Shown piece by piece: positions 1 to 5,787 of a stretch of DNA of 6,346 nt. How positions within the stretch are numbered: the first letter of the stretch is position 1; each line of letters starts with the position of its first letter. Position numbers and translations under genes: made by a program. Source of the DNA: Solirubrobacteraceae bacterium. Its GTDB lineage: Bacteria > Actinomycetota > Thermoleophilia > Solirubrobacterales > Solirubrobacteraceae. The DNA lies in NCBI GenBank assembly GCA_025935735.1, contig JAICUS010000365.1, positions 1 through 6,346 on the forward strand. Reading direction: 5' to 3'. The notes under the pieces are model-generated. The model searched no databases, was not told the origin of the DNA, and saw nothing but the letters and a program-made list of their open reading frames with translations.

Positions 1-489
1 ATCCCGGCGCGCTATCTCAAGCGCGTCGAGCGCACCGGCTTCGGCCAGTTCCTGTTCGACGAGTGGCGCAAGGACCCGTCGTTCGAGCTGCCGGTCAACC
101 CGATCCTCGCCGCCGGCCCGAACTTCGGCTGCGGCTCGAGCCGCGAGCACGCCCCGTGGGCGCTCCAGGACTACGGCTTCCAGGCCGTCGTCAGCGCGAG
201 CTTCGCCGACATCTTCTTCTCCAACTGCACGAAGATCGGCCTGCTGCCGGTCGTGCTGCCCGAGGATGAGGTGAAGGCGCTGATGGAGGCCGGCGAGGGC
301 GAGGTCGACCTGGAGGCGCTGGAAGTGCGCTTCGCCGGCCACGCGGTGCCCTTCGCGCTCGACGAGGACCGCCGCCACCGGCTGCTCAACGGGCTCGACG
401 ACATCGACCTCACGCTCCAGAAGGCCGGCGACATCGCCGCCTATGAGAGCGAGCGCGAGCGCCCCGGCCCCGTCACACTCAACCTCTAG
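1..489 (+). CDS. leuD: 3-isopropylmalate dehydratase small subunit, 5'-truncated by window edge
   Basis: Small subunit (aconitase swivel domain) of isopropylmalate isomerase, which with LeuC turns 2-isopropylmalate into 3-isopropylmalate in leucine synthesis and can also isomerise citramalate to 3-methylmalate. The frame is open from base 1 and gives 162 residues ending at TAG 487-489. Visible hallmarks are PARYLKRVERTGFG (2-15), the substrate-loop signature GPNFGCGSSREHAPWAL (39-55) and SFADIFFSNCTKIGLLP (67-83), all typical of bacterial LeuD. Family members are about 190-205 residues and begin with a segment containing the DTDQIIP-type motif; about 30-35 N-terminal residues are therefore missing off the left edge. 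The gene is not broken, only cut by the window. Its stop is directly followed by the leuB ATG, and leuC is expected immediately upstream. Confidence in the family is very high. Confidence 0.96.
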   Translation: MPARYLKRVERTGFGQFLFDEWRKDPSFELPVNPILAAGPNFGCGSSREHAPWALQDYGFQAVVSASFADIFFSNCTKIGLLPVVLPEDEVKALMEAGEGEVDLEALEVRFAGHAVPFALDEDRRHRLLNGLDDIDLTLQKAGDIAAYESERERPGPVTLNL

Positions 490-1518
490 ATGCCCACGAT
501 CGCTCTTTTGCCCGGCGACGGGATCGGCCCCGAGGTCGCCGCCGCGGCCGTCAAGGTGCTGAACGCCGTCTCGCCGGACCTCGACTACGACGAGCACCTG
601 GCCGGCGGCGCCGCCATCGACGCCCACGGCACCGCGCTGACCGACGAGGCGCTCGCCGCCTGCAGATCCAGCGACGCCGTGCTGCTCGGCGCGCTCGGCG
701 GCCCCAAGTGGGACACCAACGAATCCGGTGCCGTGCGGCCGGAGCAGGGGCTGTTCCGGCTGCGGGCCGAGCTCGGCCTGTACGCCAACCTGCGGCCGGT
801 CAAGCCGCTGCAGGCGCTCTACGACGCATCGCCGCTCAAGCGCGAGCTGATCGAGAACGTCGACCTGCTCGTGGTGCGCGAGCTCACCGGCGGCCTCTAC
901 TACGGCGAGCGCGGCACCCAGGACGGCCGCGCCTACGACACGATGGTCTACACGGTGGCGGAGATCGAGCGGATCACGCGCACCGCGTTCGGCGCCGCGA
1001 AGTCGCGCGTGACCAGTGTCGACAAGGCCAACGTGCTGGACACGAGCCGGCTGTGGCGCGACGTCGTCACCCGCATCCACTCCGCGGAGTTCCCGCACAT
1101 CGAGCTCGAGCACCTGCTGGTGGACGCCGCGGCCATGCGCCTGGTGGCCGCGCCGCGCCACTTCGAGGTGATCCTGACCGAGAACATGTTCGGCGACATC
1201 CTCAGCGACGAGGCGTCGATGCTCACCGGCTCGCTGGGCATGCTCCCGTCCGCGTCGCTGGGCGGCGTGGGTCCCGGCCTGTTCGAGCCCGTGCACGGTA
1301 CGGCGCCGGACATCGCCGGCCAGGGGATCGCGAACCCGTTGGGGATGATCCTGTCCGCCGCGCTCATGCTGCGCCACGGATTGGGCCGGGAAGCCGAGGC
1401 CGCTGCCGTAGAATCGGCCGTGGACCGCGCCCTCGCCGGCGGCACTCGCCCCCGCGACCTGGGCGGCAACGCGACCACCGCCGAGACGACCGAGGCGGTG
1501 CTGGAGGGATTGAAGTGA
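490..1518 (+). CDS. leuB: 3-isopropylmalate dehydrogenase
   Basis: NAD-dependent oxidative decarboxylation of 3-isopropylmalate to 2-oxoisocaproate, third step of leucine synthesis; LeuB also converts 3-methylmalate to 2-oxobutanoate in the citramalate route. The 342-residue product is of normal length. It starts PTIALLPGDGIGPEV, and the expected active-site residues can be placed by comparison with the Thermus enzyme: R92, R102 and R130 for malate-moiety binding, Y137 in ELTGGLYYGE, K179 in VDKANVL, and metal-binding D212, D236 and D240 within VDAAAM and NMFGDILSDEASM. EPVHGTAPDIAG (266-277) with IANP is the NAD-binding loop. The ATG comes straight after the leuD stop (TAGATG) and no Shine-Dalgarno sequence is visible in front, so translation probably depends on ribosomes finishing leuD. 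The stop TGA overlaps the ilvE GTG. All key residues are present; no sign of decay. Confidence 0.97.
   Translation: MPTIALLPGDGIGPEVAAAAVKVLNAVSPDLDYDEHLAGGAAIDAHGTALTDEALAACRSSDAVLLGALGGPKWDTNESGAVRPEQGLFRLRAELGLYANLRPVKPLQALYDASPLKRELIENVDLLVVRELTGGLYYGERGTQDGRAYDTMVYTVAEIERITRTAFGAAKSRVTSVDKANVLDTSRLWRDVVTRIHSAEFPHIELEHLLVDAAAMRLVAAPRHFEVILTENMFGDILSDEASMLTGSLGMLPSASLGGVGPGLFEPVHGTAPDIAGQGIANPLGMILSAALMLRHGLGREAEAAAVESAVDRALAGGTRPRDLGGNATTAETTEAVLEGLK
1503..1508 (+). promoter_or_regulatory. Ribosome binding site of ilvE
   Basis: GGAGGG lies six bases before the GTG at 1515, inside the last codons of leuB. It is the only good Shine-Dalgarno match among the internal starts of this operon and supports the GTG at 1515 as the ilvE start. 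Confidence 0.7.
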
Positions 1519-2462
1519 GCCAAGCGGACCTGATCTGGATGAACGGGGAGCTCGTCGCCTACGAGGACGCCAAGGTTCACGTACTGACCCACGCGCTGCA
1601 CTACGGCACGGGCGTCTTCGAGGGCGTGCGCGCCTACGAGATGCCCGACGGCGGCACGGCGATCTTCCGCCACGCCGACCACATCGACCGCCTGTTCCGC
1701 TCGGCCGGCCAGTACCACATGGAGCTGCCCTACTCCAAGGAGGAGATCCGGGCGGCCACGCACGAGACGATCGCCCGCAACGGGCTGAAGTCCTGCTACA
1801 TCCGCCCGCTGGTGTTCCGCGGCGCGGGGCCGATGGGGCTGTTCCCGCTCGACTGCCCGGTCGAGGTGATCATCGCCGTGTGGGAGTGGGGCGCCTACCT
1901 GGGCGACGAGGGCAAGCAGCGCGGCGTGCGCGCGAAGGTGTCGAGCTGGCGCCGGATCCCGTCCGACAGCCTCATCCCGTCCGCCAAGGCCACCGGCCAG
2001 TACCTCAACTCGGTGCTGGCGAAGATCGAGGCCGACAAGGCCGGCTACGAGGAGGCGATCCTGCTCGACGGCCGCGGCTTCGTCTGCGAGGGCACCGGAG
2101 AGAATCTTTTTATCGTCAAAAACGGCGCAGTTTCCACGCCGGGCTTCGCCAACGACATCCTCGAGGGCATCAACCGGGCGTCGGCGATCGAGATCGCCCG
2201 CGACCTCGGCTACGAGGTGGTGGAGCGCGACGTCGCCCGCGGCGAGCTCTACCAGGCCGACGAGCTGTTCATGACGGGCACCGCCGCCGAGCTGACGCCG
2301 ATCCGCGAGGTCGACGACCTGCCGGTGGGCGAGGGCGAGGCCGGGCCGGTCACCCGGGAGATCCAGGCGGCCTTCGAGGACGCGCTGCACGGGCGCTCGG
2401 AGCGCTACGCGCACTGGCTGGACAGGGTGCCCGCTCCGGCGCCGGCTCCGGCGGCGCAGTGA
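1515..2462 (+). CDS. ilvE: Branched-chain amino acid aminotransferase
   Basis: PLP enzyme of fold type IV that transfers the amino group from glutamate to the 2-oxo acids of leucine, isoleucine and valine. The GTG at 1515 overlaps the leuB stop (GTGA), has GGAGGG before it, and yields 315 residues starting VSQADLIWMNGEL, the usual IlvE beginning; the open frame continues upstream only as a shadow of leuB. Landmarks: HALHYGTGVFEGVRAY (26-41), phosphate-binding R59, K158 in IPSAKATGQYLNS as the PLP Schiff-base lysine, E192 in CEGTGENLF contacting the pyridine nitrogen, LEGINR (216-221) and TGTAAELTPIREVD (254-267). Two oddities: residues 196-206 are encoded by an AT-rich patch unlike the rest of the window, and the C-terminus ends in an Ala/Pro tail (PAPAPAPAAQ) made by a 12-bp tandem repeat. 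The stop overlaps the next gene by four bases. D-amino-acid aminotransferase or aminodeoxychorismate lyase are related folds but fit the motifs less well. Confidence 0.96.
   Translation: MSQADLIWMNGELVAYEDAKVHVLTHALHYGTGVFEGVRAYEMPDGGTAIFRHADHIDRLFRSAGQYHMELPYSKEEIRAATHETIARNGLKSCYIRPLVFRGAGPMGLFPLDCPVEVIIAVWEWGAYLGDEGKQRGVRAKVSSWRRIPSDSLIPSAKATGQYLNSVLAKIEADKAGYEEAILLDGRGFVCEGTGENLFIVKNGAVSTPGFANDILEGINRASAIEIARDLGYEVVERDVARGELYQADELFMTGTAAELTPIREVDDLPVGEGEAGPVTREIQAAFEDALHGRSERYAHWLDRVPAPAPAPAAQ
2433..2456 (+). repeat. 12-bp tandem duplication encoding Ala/Pro tail of IlvE
   Basis: Two adjacent 12-base units, 2433-2444 and 2445-2456, match at 11 of 12 positions (gctccggcgccg and gctccggcggcg). 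They encode APAP and APAA at the very C-terminus of IlvE and end three bases before the GTG of the next gene, in the place where its ribosome binding site would lie. A 10-base palindrome CCGGCGCCGG (2436-2445) spans the join. Likely a slippage product in an unconstrained tail. Confidence 0.7.
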
Positions 2463-4063
2463 CACCGTCGGGGTCGACACGACCGTTGGCGGCGGCAAGC
2501 GCACGCGGAGCAGGGGACATCACCGTCTACGACACGACCCTGCGCGACGGCATGCAGGGCGAGGGCATGTCGCTCTCGGTGGAGGAGAAGGTGCGCGTCG
2601 CCCACGTCCTCGACGAGCTCGGCGTGCCGATGATCGAGGCCGGCTTCCCGACGTCCAACCCGAAGGAGCTCGAGCTGTTCGGGCTGCTGGAGAACGCGGG
2701 CCTGCGGGCCGACGTGTGCGCGTTCGGGATGACCCGCCGCCGGGACGCCACCGCCGAGAACGACCCGGCGCTGCGCGTGCTGGCCGAGTCGTTCGCGCCG
2801 GTCTCCACGATCGTGGGCAAGACCTGGTCGCTGCACCTCGAGAAGGTCGTGCGGGCGGGCCGGGACGAGAACCTGGCCATGATCGGCGAGTCCGTGGCGT
2901 TCCTCGTCGCCCAGGGAAAGCGCGTGGTCTACGACGCCGAGCACTTCTTCGACGGCTGGCGCGACGACCCGGCGTACGCGCTCGAGTGCCTGCGCGCCGC
3001 GCTGGGCGCCGGCGCCGAGTGGCTGGTGCTGTGCGACACCAACGGCGCGTCGCTGCCGCACCAGGTCGCCGCCGCCGCCGCCGACGTGGCCGCCGCGCTG
3101 CCGGACGCCCGGCTCGGGATCCACTGCCACAACGACGCCGAGTGCGCCGTGGCCAACACGCTCGCGGCGGTCGGCGCCGGCGCGACGATGGTCCAGGGCA
3201 CGATGAACGGCTACGGCGAGCGCTGCGGCAACGCCAACCTCGTCTCGATCGTCCCGAACCTCCAGCTCAAGCTCGGCCGCCGCTGCCTGCCGTCGCTGGA
3301 GGGCCTGACCGAGGCCGCGCACCTGGTGGCCGACCTGCTCAACCTGCCGCCCGACCCCAACCAGCCCTACGTGGGCCGCAACGCGTTCGCCCACAAGGGC
3401 GGGATGCACGTGGCGGGCGTCAACGCCGACCCGTCGACGTTCGAGCACATCGACCCCACCGCCGTCGGCAACGCCCGCGAGGTCCTGGTGTCCGAGCTCT
3501 CCGGCAAGGGCACGGTGATCGCCCACGCCGGCGGCGACCTCGACGACGCGGTGGCCTCGCGCGTGGTCGAGAAGGTCAAGCAGCTCGAGCACCGCGGCTT
3601 CCAGTTCGAGGCCGCCGACGGCTCGTTCGACCTGCTGATCCGGCGCGAGACCGGGGAGTACGAGTCCCTGTTCCGCCTGGAATCGTGGCGCGTGATGGCC
3701 GAGAAGCGCGAGGACGGCCGGGTGGAGACGGAGGCCACGATCAAGCTCTGGGTGGACGGCAAGCGCTACGTCCGCACCGCCGAGGGCAACGGTCCCGTCC
3801 ACGCGCTCGACCGCGCGCTGCGCGAGGCGATCGGCGAGCGCTTCCCGCACCTGCGCGACATCAAGCTCGTCAACTACAAGGTGCGCATCCTCGACGAGTG
3901 GAAGGCCACCGGCGCCACCACCCGCGTGCTGCTCGACGCCTCCGACGGCACGCAGACCTGGGGGACGATCGGCGTCCACGAGAACGTCATCGAGGCCAGC
4001 TGGGACGCGCTCGTGGACTCCCTGGAGGCGGGGATGCTGCGCAGCCGCGCGGCTACACCGTGA
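2459..4063 (+). CDS. cimA: (R)-citramalate synthase (CimA type; 2-isopropylmalate synthase superfamily)
   Basis: Condenses acetyl-CoA with a 2-oxo acid; by family likeness this is citramalate synthase (pyruvate as acceptor), feeding 2-oxobutanoate for isoleucine without threonine. The 534-residue product has an N-terminal TIM barrel and a C-terminal regulatory domain. Seen: TTLRDG with catalytic R29 and metal ligand D30; EAGFPTSNPKE near 60-70; YDAEHFFDGW; metal ligands H222 and H224 in HCHNDAECAVAN; NGYGERCGNANL with N258; NAFAHKGGMH; and the C-terminal run WGTIGVHENVIEASWDALVDS typical of the citramalate synthase group. The barrel details (HFFDG, CGNANL, length near 530) separate it from ordinary LeuA, although EAGFP is LeuA-like where many CimA proteins have GGWPGSNPKD. 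The chosen GTG overlaps the ilvE stop (GTGA); it gives a roughly 20-residue Ser/Ala-rich leader before the barrel. TTG at 2486 is an alternative start. No clear ribosome binding site, so coupling is likely. A run of five GCC codons (3068-3082) encodes an alanine stretch in the barrel. Confidence 0.88.
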   Translation: MTPSGSTRPLAAASARGAGDITVYDTTLRDGMQGEGMSLSVEEKVRVAHVLDELGVPMIEAGFPTSNPKELELFGLLENAGLRADVCAFGMTRRRDATAENDPALRVLAESFAPVSTIVGKTWSLHLEKVVRAGRDENLAMIGESVAFLVAQGKRVVYDAEHFFDGWRDDPAYALECLRAALGAGAEWLVLCDTNGASLPHQVAAAAADVAAALPDARLGIHCHNDAECAVANTLAAVGAGATMVQGTMNGYGERCGNANLVSIVPNLQLKLGRRCLPSLEGLTEAAHLVADLLNLPPDPNQPYVGRNAFAHKGGMHVAGVNADPSTFEHIDPTAVGNAREVLVSELSGKGTVIAHAGGDLDDAVASRVVEKVKQLEHRGFQFEAADGSFDLLIRRETGEYESLFRLESWRVMAEKREDGRVETEATIKLWVDGKRYVRTAEGNGPVHALDRALREAIGERFPHLRDIKLVNYKVRILDEWKATGATTRVLLDASDGTQTWGTIGVHENVIEASWDALVDSLEAGMLRSRAATP

Positions 4064-5169
4064 GTCTGCCGCTGGCCAAGCCCGTGCTCGGCGAGCCCGA
4101 GGAGCGGGCCGTGCTCGAGGTGCTGCGCTCCGGCCAGCTCTCGCTCGGGCCGAAGATCCCGGAGTTCGAGCGCGCGTTCGCGGCGCGGGTGGGCGCCCGG
4201 CACGCCAGCGCGATCAGCTCGGGCACCGCCGCGCTGCACCTGGCGCTGCGCGCCGTCGGCGTCAGTGACGGCGACGAGGTCATCACCTCGCCGTTCTCGT
4301 TCGTGGCCAGCGCCAACGTCGTCGTCTACGAGCGCGCCCGGCCGGTGTTCGTCGACATCGACCCACGCACGCTGAACCTCGACCCGGACGCGGCGGCGGC
4401 GGCGATCACGGGCCGCACGAAGGCCCTGCTCCCGGTGCACATCTTCGGCTACCCCGCCGACCTGCCGGCGCTGGAGCGTCACGGCCTGCCGATCGTCGAG
4501 GACGCCTGCGAGGCGCTCGGCGCGGTCCACGCCGACGGCACGCCCGTGGGCAGCCGCGGCCACCCGGCGGCGTTCGGCTTCTATCCCAACAAGCAGCTGA
4601 CGACCGGCGAGGGCGGGATGCTCGTCATGGGCTCGGCCGAGCACAAGGCGCAGGTCGACTCCGAGCGCAACCAGGGCCGCGCGCCGGACATGGACTGGCT
4701 CGACCACGACCGGCTGGGCTTCAACTACCGCCTGACCGATCTGGCCTGCGCGCTCGGGCTGGCCCAGCTCGACCGCCTGGACGGGATGCTGGCCGACCGG
4801 GCGAAGGTGGCGGGCTGGTACCGCGAGGCGCTCGCCGGCTTCGACGGGCTCGACCTGCCGTGCCCCGACGCGGGCGGTGACGTCCGCGGCTGGTTCGTGT
4901 TCGTCGTCCAGCTCCCGCGCGGCGTCGACCGCGACGACACCATGCGCGCGCTGGCCGGCCACGGCGTCCCGTCGAAGCCGTACATGCCGGCGATCCACCT
5001 GATGTCCTTCTACCGCGAGCGCTTCGGGCACCGCGAGGGCGAGTTCCCGGTGTGCGAGGACGTCGCGGCCCGGTCGCTGTCGCTGCCGTTCTTCCCCGAG
5101 ATGACCGAGGGCCAGGTGGCGCAGGTGGCCGAGGCGCTCGAGTCGGTCGTCTACGCGGGCTTGAAGTAG
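4060..5169 (+). CDS. DegT/DnrJ/EryC1/StrS-family PLP aminotransferase
   Basis: Fold type I PLP aminotransferase of the family that usually aminates keto groups of nucleotide sugars, with glutamate as donor. The 369 residues are full family length. Seen: PLAKPVLGEPEERAVLEVL with SGQLSLGP at the N-terminus; SSGTAALHLAL (53-63) for the PLP phosphate; DACEALGA starting at D148, the pyridine-nitrogen aspartate; K178 in GFYPNKQLTTGEGGM, the Schiff-base lysine; and GFNYRLTDLACALGLAQLDRL from 220. The active site therefore looks intact. The GTG start overlaps the CimA stop (GTGA), and no ribosome binding site is seen close by (GGAGGCGGGG ends 26 bases upstream, too far), so it should be translated with the amino acid genes. 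No sugar-nucleotide dehydratase, epimerase or glycosyltransferase gene is in the window, so the substrate cannot be read from context. Five GCG codons (4390-4404) make an alanine run. The last 19 bases overlap the 3' end of the opposite-strand acetyltransferase gene. Confidence 0.92.
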   Translation: MSLPLAKPVLGEPEERAVLEVLRSGQLSLGPKIPEFERAFAARVGARHASAISSGTAALHLALRAVGVSDGDEVITSPFSFVASANVVVYERARPVFVDIDPRTLNLDPDAAAAAITGRTKALLPVHIFGYPADLPALERHGLPIVEDACEALGAVHADGTPVGSRGHPAAFGFYPNKQLTTGEGGMLVMGSAEHKAQVDSERNQGRAPDMDWLDHDRLGFNYRLTDLACALGLAQLDRLDGMLADRAKVAGWYREALAGFDGLDLPCPDAGGDVRGWFVFVVQLPRGVDRDDTMRALAGHGVPSKPYMPAIHLMSFYRERFGHREGEFPVCEDVAARSLSLPFFPEMTEGQVAQVAEALESVVYAGLK

Positions 5170-5765
5170 GAGACGAAGCCCGGGCCGCCGACCGCCCGGG
5201 CCACGCGGTCGTCGGCGGCGTGGCGCACGTCGCGCTCGGCGAACCCGTAGGCGGCGTAGAGCGCGCGGGCCGGCGCGTTCGCCACCCCGGTGTCCAGCGC
5301 CACGCCGCGCAGGCCCGTCCGCGCGGCCTGCGCCTCGGCCTCGGCCAGCAGCCGCCGGGCCACGCCGCGCCGGCGGAAGCGCGGGTCCACGGCCAGCGCG
5401 TCGACGTAGTACGCCTGCAGCGGCGGCCGCGGCGCGAGCGTGCCCGCGGCCCGCAGGTGGCGCACCGTGCCCGGCCAGCGCCACGGCGGCAGGCGGGGGA
5501 GCGTGAGCCGCACGAAGCGCCGGGCGAGCCGGTCAGCGTCGCGCACCGGGAAGCCGATCAGCACGCCGGCCACCGCCCCGTCGGCCAGCGCCACGCGGCA
5601 CAGCTCGTAGCTGGCGGCATGGCCGAGCTGCGGGAACACGTGACCGAGCAGCCGCTGCGCCCGCGCGGGGCTCCCGGCGTAGGCGTCGTAGTAGGGCTGG
5701 GCGGACTCGTAGAGCAGCGCGACGCAGGCGTCGTCTGGGCGGGCCGGGCGGACGGAGAGCTCCAT
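5151..5765 (-). CDS. GNAT-family N-acetyltransferase
   Basis: Acetyl-CoA-dependent acyltransferase of unknown substrate, 204 residues, probably cytosolic (no signal peptide or membrane segment). It opens with ELSVRPARPDDA, the usual GNAT beta-1/alpha-1 start. Then come the beta strand VAGVLIGFPV (65-74) and motif A, YYVDALAVDPRFRRRGVARRLL (119-140), in which R132-R133-G134-V135-A136 form the acetyl-CoA pyrophosphate loop. Motif B follows as N163 with ALYAAYGF (168-175). Residues 80-115, rich in Arg, Leu and Pro between the strands, are an insertion-like segment that may shape substrate choice. The ATG at 5763-5765 is the first plausible start in frame; no Shine-Dalgarno sequence is visible. 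The gene is convergent with the upstream operon, overlapping its last 19 bases, and divergent from argH with only 22 bases between start codons. A pairing with the DegT enzyme is conceivable but not shown. Confidence 0.88.
   Translation of the reverse strand: MELSVRPARPDDACVALLYESAQPYYDAYAGSPARAQRLLGHVFPQLGHAASYELCRVALADGAVAGVLIGFPVRDADRLARRFVRLTLPRLPPWRWPGTVRHLRAAGTLAPRPPLQAYYVDALAVDPRFRRRGVARRLLAEAEAQAARTGLRGVALDTGVANAPARALYAAYGFAERDVRHAADDRVARAVGGPGFVSYFKPA
5178..5201. terminator. Perfect 8-bp GC stem-loop just after the operon; possible U-less terminator
   Basis: GCCCGGGC occurs at 5178-5185 and again at 5194-5201, with an 8-base loop (cgccgacc). The unit is itself a palindrome, so RNA from either strand folds into an 8-bp all-GC stem. 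It begins 8 bases after the aminotransferase stop and lies within the acetyltransferase coding sequence near its 3' end. There is no T tract on either side, so a classic intrinsic terminator is not supported. Since the codons there (A-R-A-V-G-G-P-G) favour GC, chance is a real alternative. Confidence 0.4.
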
Positions 5766-5787
5766 CGATCAGGCATGATGGCGGGCG
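5766..5787. promoter_or_regulatory. 22-bp divergent gap between acetyltransferase and argH starts
   Basis: This is the only non-coding stretch in the window. It is too short for two full promoters, so promoter elements must sit inside the neighbouring genes, or transcripts are nearly leaderless. It is more AT-rich than its surroundings and holds small inverted repeats: CCATC (5762-5766) with GATGG (5777-5781), and ATCA (5768-5771) with TGAT (5776-5779). No strong -35/-10 pair or Shine-Dalgarno sequence is visible for either gene. An operator is possible, but the arms are short. Confidence 0.3.

Noticed and set aside
63..269. Small plus-strand frame inside leuD starting at ATG-like position 63
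   Set aside because: It is out of frame with the clear LeuD reading, and its product is an Arg/Pro/Leu-rich shadow.
708..1514. In-frame upstream extension of IlvE across leuB
   Set aside because: The extension is arginine-rich and overlaps leuB out of frame; IlvE homology begins at the GTG at 1515, which has a ribosome binding site.
3068..3082. Run of five GCC codons in cimA, and five GCG codons at 4390-4404
   Set aside because: Both encode alanine runs in helices at positions where GC-rich genomes often show such triplet repeats; no sign of a variable-length switch.
948..5484. Three long minus-strand open frames (948-2504, 2405-3979, 3874-5484), each over 500 codons
   Set aside because: They lie opposite well-recognised genes and have Arg/Ala/Gly/Val-rich products with no family motifs. 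Long antisense frames are expected where G/C fills third codon positions.
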